The notes under the pieces: generated by a model
Seen by the model: only the letters and a program-made list of their open reading frames with translations
Told to the model about the DNA's origin: nothing
Database searches by the model: none
Assembly (NCBI RefSeq): GCF_051954455.1
Contig: NZ_JBQCHS010000002.1
Coordinates: forward strand, 23,689-87,688
Direction of reading: 5' to 3'
DNA length: 64,000 nt
DNA from: Pseudolysinimonas sp051954455
GTDB lineage: Bacteria > Actinomycetota > Actinomycetes > Actinomycetales > Microbacteriaceae
Program-made: the position numbers and the translations under genes
Part shown: positions 51,861 to 59,796 of the stretch, piece after piece
How the letters are laid out: the number at the start of each line of letters is the position of its first letter
Position numbering within the stretch: position 1 is the first letter of the stretch

Positions 51861-53213
51861 TTGTCGGACCCCAGGAGCATTCAGCTGCTCGACAACGAGG
51901 AGTTCCTCGCCGACCTGCGGGACGCGAACGTCAAGCAGAAGGCCATCGCCGAGAAGTGGGGCGTGAGCCGCGCGACCGTCAACAAGTGGCGTCGGCGGAT
52001 CCTCGAGGGCGACGCCGCCACCTCGGAGGACGGCGATCAGCTGCGCGACGACTTCGATCGCGACGAGAAGGGCAACCTCAAGTACCGCGTCGATGCCGAC
52101 CGGATCCTCCCGCTGAGCTGGTGGCTCGGCCGCCTGCGCGCGGACGGCTTCGACCCCGACGACTTCACCTTCTCGCACGGGCACTCGGTCTGGACGCAGC
52201 ACACCAAGGCGCAGATCACCAAGACGCTCTACGCCAACCGCTTCTCTGCCACGCTCCGCGCCAAGAAGGAGTCGGGCGACCCCGAGTGGCCCGTCGTTCA
52301 GGCCGGCCCGAAGATCGCGGCCCGCCCGCCCCGCGCCCGCTCCTTCTCGATCGGCGGCCAGTGGCAGACCGCGATCCTGTCCGCTGACTCGCAGATCGGC
52401 TACCGCCGGCTCGAGGACGGAACGCTCGACCCTTTCCATGACGAGGCGGCCATCGACGTCTTCCTCAAGGTCGTGGAGCTCGAGCGGCCGCAGCAGGTCG
52501 TCCTCATGGGCGACATCATCGACCTCGCTTCCCAGGGCCGCTGGGCCCAGGAAGCCACCTTCGCGCAGACGACCCAGGCCGCGATCGACCGGACCACGAT
52601 GCTCGGCGCCGAGCTGCGCGAGCGCACGCCCGGCAAGCTCGTCTACATCGAGGGCAATCACGACCGCCGCATGCAGGGCTTCGTCGAGGCCAACGCCCTC
52701 GCCGCCTTCGGCCTCAAGAAGGGCGGCCTCCCGGAGTCCTGGCCGGTCATGTCCCTGCCGAACCTCCTCCGCCTCGACGACTTCGACATCGAGTACCGCG
52801 ACGCCTACCCGACCGCGCACTGGTGGGTCAACGACCAGCTGCGGTGCGAGCACGGCACCAAGGTCCGCTCGAGCGGCTCGACCGCCGAGAAGTACGCCAA
52901 CGAGACCCCTCACATCTCGCGCGCCTTCGGCCACACGCACCGTCTCGAGGCCCAGTCGAAGACGACCTACGACCGCATGGGGAAGATCCGCTCCGTCGCG
53001 ATCAACCCCGGCTGCCTCTGCCGCGTCGACGGCGGCGTCCCCGGCGTGAACAGCGCCGCTGGCATCGACGGCCGGCCGGCGGAGTTCTTCGAGAACTGGC
53101 AGCAGGGCGTCGCCGTGATCCGCTTCAAGGAGACCGGGGAGTTCTTCTGGGAGCTGCTGCAGGTCGAGGACGGGCGCACGATCTTCTCCGGCCAGGAACT
53201 CCGCGCCGCCTGA
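51861..53213 (+). CDS. Helix-turn-helix plus metallophosphoesterase fusion protein
   Basis: A 450-residue protein. The N-terminus has a helix-turn-helix (LRDANVKQKAIAEKWGVSRATVNKWRRRI, about residues 18-46), like a transposase or terminase small-subunit DNA-binding segment. The C-terminal domain is a calcineurin-like phosphoesterase with GDIID (D218), GNHD (N266, H267, D268) and GHTH (H358, H360). The start is TTG with GGAGGG upstream. A late promoter drives it. A DNA nuclease or phosphatase acting in late infection is plausible; the substrate is unknown. Confidence 0.75.
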   Translation: MSDPRSIQLLDNEEFLADLRDANVKQKAIAEKWGVSRATVNKWRRRILEGDAATSEDGDQLRDDFDRDEKGNLKYRVDADRILPLSWWLGRLRADGFDPDDFTFSHGHSVWTQHTKAQITKTLYANRFSATLRAKKESGDPEWPVVQAGPKIAARPPRARSFSIGGQWQTAILSADSQIGYRRLEDGTLDPFHDEAAIDVFLKVVELERPQQVVLMGDIIDLASQGRWAQEATFAQTTQAAIDRTTMLGAELRERTPGKLVYIEGNHDRRMQGFVEANALAAFGLKKGGLPESWPVMSLPNLLRLDDFDIEYRDAYPTAHWWVNDQLRCEHGTKVRSSGSTAEKYANETPHISRAFGHTHRLEAQSKTTYDRMGKIRSVAINPGCLCRVDGGVPGVNSAAGIDGRPAEFFENWQQGVAVIRFKETGEFFWELLQVEDGRTIFSGQELRAA

Positions 53214-53235
53214 CACGCGGTGTGACCCCTCCTGG

Positions 53236-53251
53236 ATTTAGCTGGCTAATC
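53236..53251. promoter_or_regulatory. Operator-like site before a 27-codon ORF
   Basis: ATTTAGCTGGCTAATC, a full match to the family consensus. It lies 17 bp upstream of the ATG at 53268 and downstream of the phosphoesterase gene. Confidence 0.6.
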
Positions 53252-53267
53252 GCGAGACGCTGAAACG

Positions 53268-53351
53268 ATGAACGAGTTCGATACGACCCCCGGCGGCTAC
53301 AGCGTGCCCGTCGACCCCATGGACGACCTGCAGTGCGACAGCTGCCAGTGA
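53268..53351 (+). CDS. 27-residue Cys-containing mini-ORF
   Basis: ATG to TGA, 27 residues, acidic, ending DDLQCDSCQ with a CxxC pair. It lies immediately downstream of a full operator-like site and just before the coiled-coil membrane gene. It has no clear Shine-Dalgarno, so it may be leaderless or not translated. Confidence 0.4.
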   Translation: MNEFDTTPGGYSVPVDPMDDLQCDSCQ

Positions 53352-53382
53352 CCTTCCCGACCAGTTAGACCCTCCAGCGACC

Positions 53383-53751
53383 ATGGCTCCTCCTTCCGAC
53401 GACACCTTCGACAGGTTCTTCGGGCTGCTCCGTGACGACCTCGCCACCTTCCGGCGTGAGGTCAACGAGCGGCTCGACAAGCTGGTGTCGGCCGATGCCT
53501 TCGCAGCCGAGCAGCGCCGCGTCGACGAGCGGATCAAGGTCGTCGACGACAAGCTGAACGCCGAGGTGGAGGCCCGGAAGGCGGCCATGGCCGCGGAGGA
53601 AGCGGCTCGCAAGCTCATGGCCGCAGAGCTCGAGAAGAAGAACGCGAGGACCGGATCTTGGATCAGATGGACGATCGGCACGCTGCTGGGCCTCGGCGGC
53701 GCTGGTGGCATCGTGGGCGGCATCGCGGCCCTGCTCGGAGTGAAGCCGTGA
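53383..53751 (+). CDS. Coiled-coil protein with C-terminal membrane helix
   Basis: A 122-residue protein: residues about 8-90 form a charged coiled coil (FRREVNERLDKLVSADAF, EVEARKAAMAAEEAARKLM), and residues 93-118 are a membrane helix (WIRWTIGTLLGLGGAGGIVGGIAALLG). It overlaps the collagen-like gene by 4 bases. It could be a holin-type or membrane-anchoring partner. The location before the endolysin suggests a lysis or virion-release role. Confidence 0.6.
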   Translation: MAPPSDDTFDRFFGLLRDDLATFRREVNERLDKLVSADAFAAEQRRVDERIKVVDDKLNAEVEARKAAMAAEEAARKLMAAELEKKNARTGSWIRWTIGTLLGLGGAGGIVGGIAALLGVKP

Positions 53752-54338
53752 GCAAGCTCAAGACGTTCTCCCGCTTCATCGTCCCCCTACTCGTCGTCAT
53801 GTCTCTTGGGACCGCGGCGGGCCTCGTCTACGTCGCCCAGCAGACGACCATCAACGCCCAGGACGACCGCATCGGCGCCCTCCATGACGGCTACAACGCC
53901 ATGTCGAAGCGCTATGACTCGCTCCTCGACCAGTACACCAAGCTCTACGGCGACTGCACCTCGACCGACGGCTGCACCCCCTCCACCGCGGCGCCCGAGC
54001 AGATCCCCGGCCCGGCTGGCCCCGCCGGCAAGGACGGCGTCGTCACCCAGCAGGACATCGACCAGGGATTTGCCCGCTATTGCTCGGCCGACAGCTTCTG
54101 CGTCGGCACGCCCGGCAAGGACGGCGCCAACGGGGCGAACGGCTCTGACGGCGCCAACGGTGCCAACGGTGCGGACGGCAAGGACGGCCAGAACGGCACC
54201 GACGGCAAGGACGGAGCCCCGGGCCGCGGCGTCTCCGACATCCACTGCGACGACAACGGCGAGCTGCAGGTCACGTACACCGACGGATCCACGGAGGACG
54301 CCGGCTCCTGCCGCAGCTCCGTGATCGGCGTCGGCTGA
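53748..54338 (+). CDS. Membrane-anchored collagen-like protein
   Basis: A 196-residue protein. An N-terminal membrane helix (RFIVPLLVVMSLGTAAGLVYVA) is followed by a predicted coiled coil, a Cys/Thr-rich stretch, then Gly-X-Y collagen repeats in two runs (GPAGPAGKDG, and GKDGANGANGSDG onwards to about residue 163). A short C-terminal domain (SDIHCDDNGELQVTYTDGS) ends in a Cys. The repeats are long enough to form a triple helix. It is coupled to the coiled-coil membrane gene upstream. The function is unknown; a spanin or superinfection role is possible. Confidence 0.7.
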   Translation: MSKLKTFSRFIVPLLVVMSLGTAAGLVYVAQQTTINAQDDRIGALHDGYNAMSKRYDSLLDQYTKLYGDCTSTDGCTPSTAAPEQIPGPAGPAGKDGVVTQQDIDQGFARYCSADSFCVGTPGKDGANGANGSDGANGANGADGKDGQNGTDGKDGAPGRGVSDIHCDDNGELQVTYTDGSTEDAGSCRSSVIGVG

Positions 54339-54367
54339 CCCACCACCACGACGAAAGGAGCCTCGGG

Positions 54368-54406
54368 ATGACCGACGGCAACCAGGAGAACGGCGGCGGA
54401 CGATGA
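54368..54406 (+). CDS. 12-residue leader ORF coupled to the endolysin
   Basis: ATG-TGA 12 codons (MTDGNQENGGGR), with AAAGGAG 7 bases upstream. Its stop overlaps the endolysin ATG (ATGA). The endolysin itself has a weak site, so translation may depend on this leader. Confidence 0.5.
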   Translation: MTDGNQENGGGR

Positions 54407-56235
54407 CCACGGGTCTCGACGTCGCCAAGAAGGCAGTGGCCTTCTGGCAGAACGTGCACGGCACGGAGTCGCTGGACCAGCAGTGCCAGAGGTTCTCCGG
54501 CTACTACTGGATCTGGGCGTACCAGGGCGGCGAGACGGGCATCCTCGGCTACGGCTCTGCGCGCGCGGCGTACCAGGCCAGCAAGATCGAGAACCTCGAC
54601 ATCAACTCGGCCCCGGTCGGCTCGAACCTGTTCTGGGACGCTGCTCCGTACGACCACGTCGGCGACGTCGTCGGCTACGACGGCAACCGCGCGGTCGTCG
54701 CCTACGCCACCCGCTTCGGCGACACGATCGCGGAGCTGGGCAACGGCGTCAAGCTGTCCCACGCCGACACCTACCCCCACAAGTTCAAGGGCTGGTCGTA
54801 CGCCAACGGCAAGAACCGCGCGACCTCCGGCCTCACCGACTACAACGCGCAGCCGCTGCAGGGCAACCAGCGCGTCGCCGTCTCGCCGCTCGGCGCCAAC
54901 GGGCGAGAGGACGCCACGAGCCAGAGCGCGCTCAAGGGCGGCGTGCTCGCCGGCAAGGTCGGCAACTTCGACGGCTGGAAGCACGGCGAGTCCGTCAACG
55001 GCAACGACATCTGGTTCCACGGCGCCATCTCCGGTGCCTGGTTCTGGTCGGGCGGCTTCACCGACACCGCGGTGCACGACCTCACCGACATGAACCCGGT
55101 CGTCATCGACCCGAAGGCGCGCATGGTGCGCGGCTCGACGTCGGCCAACGCGCGCCTCGACCCGAGCACCCAGCAGCCCGGCCAGGGCACGGGGCTCCTG
55201 CCGAACCGCGTCGTCGACATGGTCGCGTTCGCGCACGGCCAGAAGGTCTCTAACGTCAACGTCCCCGACGGCACCGACATCTGGTACTTCGACGGCACCT
55301 ACTGGTACTGGGCCGGCGGCTTCACCACGATCGACACCTCGGGGCTCGTCGACCGCTCGGCCGAGTTCACCCCGCCGCCGGCGATCGTCATGGCCTCCTT
55401 CGGCATCGACCTCGACAGCTCGCGCGCGGACTTCGACTTCGCCAAGGCCAAGGCCGAGGGCGTCGACTGGGTCGGCATCAAGATGGGCGGCCACAACACC
55501 TCGAAGCAGGCCATCGAGAGCCACTACGGCGCGATGGTCGACGCGGCGCACGCGGCCGGCCACCGGGTGCTCCACTACTACGTGAGCGGCAAGGGCGACC
55601 CGGTCGACGAGGCCAAGTTCGTCGCGGCCAACCTGCACGGCTTCGCGCTCGACAGCGACGGCATCATGGCGGACAACGAGCAGTTCGGCCACGGCCCGAA
55701 CGGCGACCAGAACGTCAACTCGACCATCTGGGACGACGACTTCCTGGCCACGTTCTTCATGGAGCTCCGGCTGCTCACGCGCGCCCCGTACACGCGGATG
55801 GTGCACAACTTCAACGAGCAGGTCCACAGCACGATGGACTACTCGAAGACGGAGTCCCTCGGCGTCCAGAACGGCCCGGCGAACTACTACTCGAACCCGA
55901 CCACGCGCGTCGCGCAGAACGTCCCGACGCTCACGAAGACCTGGTGGGCGACGCAGTTCTCGAGCCAGCAGACGGTCGCCGGCGTCAGCCCCGTCGACGG
56001 CTGGTGGAGCGACAAGACGGTCGACCAGCTGTTCGCGCGCGGCGACGTGCTCGAGGACAGCACCGAGCCCACCCAGCCCACCGACGGCGGCACCACCACC
56101 CCGCCGACCACCGGCGGCGACACCCCGTCGACGCCGTCGAAGCCCGAGACGAACCGCGGCGGCATCATCGCCGCGATCGTCACCCTCGTCACGATGCTCG
56201 CCGGCTTCATCGCCGCCGTGTGGCCGTGGCACTGA
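54403..56235 (+). CDS. Two-enzyme endolysin with SH3b-like repeats and a C-terminal membrane anchor
   Basis: A 610-residue peptidoglycan hydrolase. Residues about 20-140 look like a CHAP/NlpC-like amidase with candidate catalytic C28 (QQCQRFSGYYWIWA) and H85 (YDHVGDVVGYDG). Two SH3b-like repeats follow (DIWFHGAISGAWFWSGGF, DIWYFDGTYWYWAGGF, about 200-320). Residues about 330-540 form a GH25 lysozyme domain (FGIDLDSSRADFDF, then IMADNE with D424 and E426). A Thr/Pro linker leads to a C-terminal membrane helix (586-604) ending WPWH. Membrane anchoring of an endolysin is unusual. It overlaps a 12-codon leader ORF at its start. Confidence 0.85.
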   Translation: MTTGLDVAKKAVAFWQNVHGTESLDQQCQRFSGYYWIWAYQGGETGILGYGSARAAYQASKIENLDINSAPVGSNLFWDAAPYDHVGDVVGYDGNRAVVAYATRFGDTIAELGNGVKLSHADTYPHKFKGWSYANGKNRATSGLTDYNAQPLQGNQRVAVSPLGANGREDATSQSALKGGVLAGKVGNFDGWKHGESVNGNDIWFHGAISGAWFWSGGFTDTAVHDLTDMNPVVIDPKARMVRGSTSANARLDPSTQQPGQGTGLLPNRVVDMVAFAHGQKVSNVNVPDGTDIWYFDGTYWYWAGGFTTIDTSGLVDRSAEFTPPPAIVMASFGIDLDSSRADFDFAKAKAEGVDWVGIKMGGHNTSKQAIESHYGAMVDAAHAAGHRVLHYYVSGKGDPVDEAKFVAANLHGFALDSDGIMADNEQFGHGPNGDQNVNSTIWDDDFLATFFMELRLLTRAPYTRMVHNFNEQVHSTMDYSKTESLGVQNGPANYYSNPTTRVAQNVPTLTKTWWATQFSSQQTVAGVSPVDGWWSDKTVDQLFARGDVLEDSTEPTQPTDGGTTTPPTTGGDTPSTPSKPETNRGGIIAAIVTLVTMLAGFIAAVWPWH

Positions 56236-56260
56236 CCCCCACACCAAGAGAAGAGGAAGC

Positions 56261-56608
56261 ATGAGCGACACCAGCAGCACCACCCCCGTCTCCGTCACCG
56301 TCGCCGAGGCCACCGCGGGCATCCCCGCCGGCGCCGGCGCGCCCGCGACCATGGCGACCATCGCCAAGGACATCGAGCAGCTCGGCGCGGACGCCAACAT
56401 CCAGGCCCTCGAGAAGACCCTCCTCGGCCGGATCCCGAAGAACATCCGCGGCGGCATCTACGAGGCCGGCAAGGCCGCGGGCATGGTCGGCGCCGCGGGC
56501 TTCTCCGTCGCGGCCGTGCTCGAGGGCAAGCAGCAGCTCTTCGTCCTCGGCGGCGCGGCGCTCCTGCTCTCCCTGAGCTCGTGGATCAGCAAGGCGAACC
56601 TCGTCTAG
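56261..56608 (+). CDS. Holin (probable, two membrane helices)
   Basis: A 115-residue protein. The N-terminal part is hydrophilic with a helix (IAKDIEQLGADANIQALEKTLLGRI). The C-terminal part has two hydrophobic segments separated by EGKQQ (AGMVGAAGFSVAAVLEGKQ, LFVLGGAALLLSLSSWI). Its place directly after the endolysin fits a holin that times membrane pore formation. The helix count is low but typical for class II holins. Confidence 0.72.
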   Translation: MSDTSSTTPVSVTVAEATAGIPAGAGAPATMATIAKDIEQLGADANIQALEKTLLGRIPKNIRGGIYEAGKAAGMVGAAGFSVAAVLEGKQQLFVLGGAALLLSLSSWISKANLV

Positions 56609-56620
56609 CCCCCAACGCAG

Positions 56621-56662
56621 AAAAGTCCCCCAGCTGGCGCGTGGCGCTGCTGGGGGCCTTTT
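56621..56662. terminator. Bidirectional terminator between late and early operons
   Basis: AAAAGTCCCCCAGC pairs with GCTGGGGGCCTTTT (A and T runs on opposite sides) around a 14-nt loop, so it works on both strands. It separates the rightward late genes from the leftward replication operon. Confidence 0.85.
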
Positions 56663-56674
56663 GCTGGCTATTCG
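56659..56674. promoter_or_regulatory. Operator-like site beside the bidirectional terminator
   Basis: TTTTGCTGGCTATTCG overlaps the end of the resolvase gene and the U-tract of the terminator, the place expected of a stoperator. Confidence 0.55.
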
Positions 56675-57135
56675 TAGTCGAGCCGGTCCATCACCCACTG
56701 GATCGTGGGCGGGTGGCCGATGGTGAAGGCGTGCGCGATCGCGTGCCGCGCGGCGTCCCGGTCGTGCCCCTTGCCCGGCCACTTGAAGCCGAGGTGCTCG
56801 AGCATCGTGTCGGGCGCGTGCCGCTTGTAGTTGTTGCGCTGCAGGAAGACCGGCCGCGGGTGCCACATCGCAGCGAGCACGCCTTCCACCCGGAGCGGCT
56901 CGACGTTCGGGTGCTCGGTGCGCCCGTCGTCGACGAACTCCTCGGCGATGACGCGGGTCGGCAGCCACCGCGGGACGACCTCCTTCACCAGGTCGACGAC
57001 GCCGTAGATCCCGCCCGTCTGCATCCCGTGCGCGAGGTGCTCGAGGGGGCGATCCCAGAACATGTCGAAGACCGCCCAGCCGGTCGTCTCGCCGGGGTCG
57101 AGGACGAACAGGCGCTCGTCCGACGCGAGGCTCAC
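56668..57135 (-). CDS. RuvC-like Holliday junction resolvase
   Basis: A 155-residue enzyme with the RuvC-type RNase H fold: DPGETTGWAVFD (first acidic residue), VIAEEFVDDGR (second and third) and HDRDAARHAIAHA (last). It probably resolves branched phage DNA before packaging. The GTG start overlaps the upstream gene by 4 bases; it is the last gene of the replication operon. Confidence 0.82.
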   Translation of the reverse strand: MSLASDERLFVLDPGETTGWAVFDMFWDRPLEHLAHGMQTGGIYGVVDLVKEVVPRWLPTRVIAEEFVDDGRTEHPNVEPLRVEGVLAAMWHPRPVFLQRNNYKRHAPDTMLEHLGFKWPGKGHDRDAARHAIAHAFTIGHPPTIQWVMDRLDYE

Positions 57136-57509
57136 GGGGCGAACTCCCGGTGCAGCTCGACCAGCGAGTCGTTGTACCGAATCTCGCCCCAGATCGACTT
57201 CCAGGCGGCCAAGGACTCCGGGTTCGCCGACGTGACGCGCCCGATCGTGCCGACGTTGCGGTCGAGCGTCTCGGCGATCCAGTTGAGCGGCACGCCGTCG
57301 GCGACCGCGGCGAGCACCCAGCGGCGCTCGTCGGGGGTGAGGGGCCGGCCGGCGGGCTTGGCCAGGCGCATCTTCGCCCGCCAGCGGCTGACGGTGCGTT
57401 CGGTCGTCCCGACCTCGGCGGCGATCGCGGCGATCGGCTGATCCGCCTCGGTCATCTCGCGGATCCGCTTGATTGCGGCCGCGGGGAGGTGCCTCGGATC
57501 GGCGCTCAC
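57132..57509 (-). CDS. Helix-turn-helix DNA-binding protein with two HTH units
   Basis: A 125-residue protein. The first half has an HTH (QPIAAIAAEVGTTERTVSRWRAKM); the second half has another (GVPLNWIAETLDRNVGTIGRV). It resembles phage or transposon DNA-binding repeats used in replication or in regulation. Both overlap junctions are 4 bases. Confidence 0.65.
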   Translation of the reverse strand: MSADPRHLPAAAIKRIREMTEADQPIAAIAAEVGTTERTVSRWRAKMRLAKPAGRPLTPDERRWVLAAVADGVPLNWIAETLDRNVGTIGRVTSANPESLAAWKSIWGEIRYNDSLVELHREFAP

Positions 57510-57922
57510 GGCAGCACCTTCCGGTAGCCCGCCTCGAGGATCCGCCGCGCGACCCGGAAGCGGAACTGCGACTCGAGCTGCTCCGCGGCGGACGCGTCGG
57601 GCTCGACGACTGGGTGCGGCTTCTCCCACTCCGCCTGGTAGATGTGCACGACGTCGCGCACGTCGTCGAAGGCGATCGGCGCGTGCTCGCGGAGGCCGAG
57701 GATCCGGCCGAGGCGGTCGTGCAGCTTGGCCGCCTCGTCGAGCGTGAGGTAGATCGGCTCGGCGTCGTGCGAGTCGTCGACGAGCGAGAGGTAGATCCAC
57801 GGCTCGGGCCAGACACTCGAGTCGCGGTCGACGTCGACGTTGAGCGTGCCCTTCCCAGAGTCGTAGCGGTGGCGGCGCATCGACAGGGCGATGTCCTCGT
57901 TGGTGCGGTCGATGAGGCTCAC
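57506..57922 (-). CDS. Phage protein of unknown function
   Basis: A 138-residue protein with mixed alpha/beta composition. It contains a Trp-rich segment (SSVWPEPWIYLSLVDDSHD) followed by a helix (IYLTLDEAAKLHDRLGRILGL), and ends in basic helices. I do not recognise a family. It is coupled to its neighbours by 4-base overlaps. Confidence 0.5.
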   Translation of the reverse strand: MSLIDRTNEDIALSMRRHRYDSGKGTLNVDVDRDSSVWPEPWIYLSLVDDSHDAEPIYLTLDEAAKLHDRLGRILGLREHAPIAFDDVRDVVHIYQAEWEKPHPVVEPDASAAEQLESQFRFRVARRILEAGYRKVLP

Positions 57923-58299
57923 GCGGCCTGTCCTTCCTGGTCGACGCCGGCCCGGGTGGCGACGTACTCGATGTGCTCGTTCAGCAGGGCGAGGGAGTCG
58001 CCTCGGTTGCCGGTCAGGCGCTCGACGTTCCCCAGCGCGGTGAGCGCCACGTCGAGCTGCTCGCGGATGACCTTCTCGACGTCGGCGTAGTAGCCCTTCC
58101 GCGGGTTGGCTCCGGTGTAGCCGATGATCGCGTCGACGGACTCCCCGAACTCCTCGCCGACCTTGATGAGGCGGTGCAGATCCCCCAGCTCGCGCGCGAG
58201 GTCGTCGCGGGTCATCCGGGCGAAGCGGCCGCGGTTGGCGGTGTCGAAGTGCTCGGACAACGCGCTCAGCTGCGCGGCCGCCTTCTGTTGCGCGCTCAC
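57919..58299 (-). CDS. Helical phage protein of unknown function
   Basis: A 126-residue protein predicted to be largely helical (LSALSEHFDTANRGRFARMT, ELGDLHRLIKVGEEFGESVDAI). Its size and character resemble helical-bundle nucleotide-binding or pyrophosphohydrolase-like proteins, but no catalytic motif is clear. It starts at a GTG that overlaps the WhiB gene. Confidence 0.45.
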   Translation of the reverse strand: MSAQQKAAAQLSALSEHFDTANRGRFARMTRDDLARELGDLHRLIKVGEEFGESVDAIIGYTGANPRKGYYADVEKVIREQLDVALTALGNVERLTGNRGDSLALLNEHIEYVATRAGVDQEGQAA

Positions 58300-58583
58300 G
58301 CGGCCAGCTCCTCGGGCTCGTCGACGTAGCCCAGCTCCTTGCGCATGCGCCTTCTCTCGTTCTCGCTCGTGCCGCCCCAGACGCCGTACTCCTCGCCGGT
58401 CTCGAGCGCCCACGCGAGGCAGCGCTCCTTGACGTCGCAGGCGACGCAGATCTTCTTCGCCGGCGTCGTCGGCTCGCCCTTCCCCGGGAAGAAGAGGTCC
58501 GGGCTGGTCTCGGCGCACAGGCCCTCGTCCTTCCAGTCCTGGTCGACCTCGCGCCTGCTGCCGATGCTGATGATGTTGCTCAC
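58296..58583 (-). CDS. WhiB-family iron-sulfur transcription factor
   Basis: A 95-residue protein with the WhiB pattern: four Cys at 23, 46, 49 and 55 (C-X22-C-X2-C-X5-C) for a [4Fe-4S] cluster, the GVWGG turn at about 67-71 and a basic tail (NERRRMRKELG). Phage WhiB proteins such as that of mycobacteriophage TM4 interfere with host sigma-factor partners and division genes; here the role is inferred. It has all core residues, so it should bind a cluster. Confidence 0.9.
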   Translation of the reverse strand: MSNIISIGSRREVDQDWKDEGLCAETSPDLFFPGKGEPTTPAKKICVACDVKERCLAWALETGEEYGVWGGTSENERRRMRKELGYVDEPEELAA

Positions 58584-59083
58584 GCCGCCGCCTTCTGCTC
58601 GATGCTCTCGGTACGCGCCGCAGCCCACTGCGACGCCGTCATGTTGTTGACCGGCAGGACGATGAGGTCCAGCGCCGGGTGTTCGTGGAAGAGGTCGACG
58701 AGCAGGCCCGCGACCTCCATCCAGCGATCGCGCTCGGCGCGCATCGCCGGCAGCTCCTCCTCCTCATCGAGGCGCTTCACGACGTCCTTCGCGTCGGCGA
58801 GGTAGGTGTTGACGGTGCCGAGCAGGTGCACGGTGCGCTTGCGCCACAGCGGCTCGCCTCCACCCTGGGTGCGGTTCGCGAAGCCGAGCTGCTCCTCGAT
58901 CGACGCCTTCGTCCGACGGATCAGCTCGAGCGTGCGGTCGACCCGCACCGGGTCGAGCATGAGGGTCCACACCTTCCCGTCTCGGAACGCGCGCTTGACC
59001 ATCAGGTCGCAGTACATCCTGTCGTCCGCGAGGTCGAGGTCCACGCCCTCTACGGCGACGGGACCGAACAATGCCAAGGTCAT
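58580..59083 (-). CDS. Phage protein of unknown function with central helices
   Basis: A 167-residue protein. The start (TLALFGPVAVEGVDLDLADD) looks like a beta-strand edge, followed by a long amphipathic helix (LIRRTKASIEEQLGFAN) and a second one (LADAKDVVKRLDEEEELPAM). I do not recognise the family. It starts with ATG overlapping the next upstream stop. Confidence 0.45.
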   Translation of the reverse strand: MTLALFGPVAVEGVDLDLADDRMYCDLMVKRAFRDGKVWTLMLDPVRVDRTLELIRRTKASIEEQLGFANRTQGGGEPLWRKRTVHLLGTVNTYLADAKDVVKRLDEEEELPAMRAERDRWMEVAGLLVDLFHEHPALDLIVLPVNNMTASQWAAARTESIEQKAAA

Positions 59084-59796
59084 CCGACCCACTCTCCAAT
59101 CTCGATGAGCTCGACGGCGGTCGCCGTCGCCTGCTTCTGCTTGTTGCTCTTCGCCCGGGGAACGAACGTGGGGATCAGATCCACCAGCCACTCCTCGAAC
59201 CGCCCGGCGGCATCGAGCCACCGGGGTGCCTTGTTGACCCAGAAGTCGCCGTCGTTGTAGGTCGCGTTCATCTCGTCGGCCATGCGCTCGGCTGCGCGCA
59301 CGCGGCGCTGGTAGGACTCCTCGGTCTCGACGACCTTGCCCGCCCGGTCCTTCCCCGCGACGACGCGGATCGGCTTGTACTCGTGGAAGTGCTCCGTCGG
59401 CCAGCCTGCGGCGTCCCAGACGCGCGCCTGCTCGAAGGAGCCGCCCTTGAACCAGAGCAGGACGGCGGCGCCCGGCGCGTGCGCGAGGACCCAGAGGTGC
59501 TCGACCTCCTTGTCGGGCCGTGGCTTGCCCGCGTTCGGCCCGGTCTTCACGGGCGGCTGCGTCTCGAGCGTTGCCGTCGTCGCAGCGCGCACGGTGAAGC
59601 CCGCCTCGAGCATCGGCTTGATGTAGCGCTTCGGGCTGGGCCGGGTGATCGCCGCCGGGTCATCCACCTCGGTGAAGGGCTGCGTCACCGTGATGCCGTA
59701 CTCGACCTCCTCGACCTCGTCCGGCTCCGCCTCCGCCTTCGGGAGCGAGAAGATCCCTTCGTCGGGGACCGTCCCGTCAGTAAGGAAGGTCGCCAT
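59080..59796 (-). CDS. Phage protein of unknown function (238 residues)
   Basis: A 238-residue protein: an acidic N-terminus (EAEPDEVEEVEYGITV), a central alpha/beta part with Trp-rich blocks (LWVLAHAPGAAVLLWFKGGSFEQARVWDAAGWP), and a helical end with a Lys-rich segment (RAKSNKQKQ). It may act with the replication genes by co-expression. No known motif is seen. Confidence 0.45.
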   Translation of the reverse strand: MATFLTDGTVPDEGIFSLPKAEAEPDEVEEVEYGITVTQPFTEVDDPAAITRPSPKRYIKPMLEAGFTVRAATTATLETQPPVKTGPNAGKPRPDKEVEHLWVLAHAPGAAVLLWFKGGSFEQARVWDAAGWPTEHFHEYKPIRVVAGKDRAGKVVETEESYQRRVRAAERMADEMNATYNDGDFWVNKAPRWLDAAGRFEEWLVDLIPTFVPRAKSNKQKQATATAVELIEIGEWVG

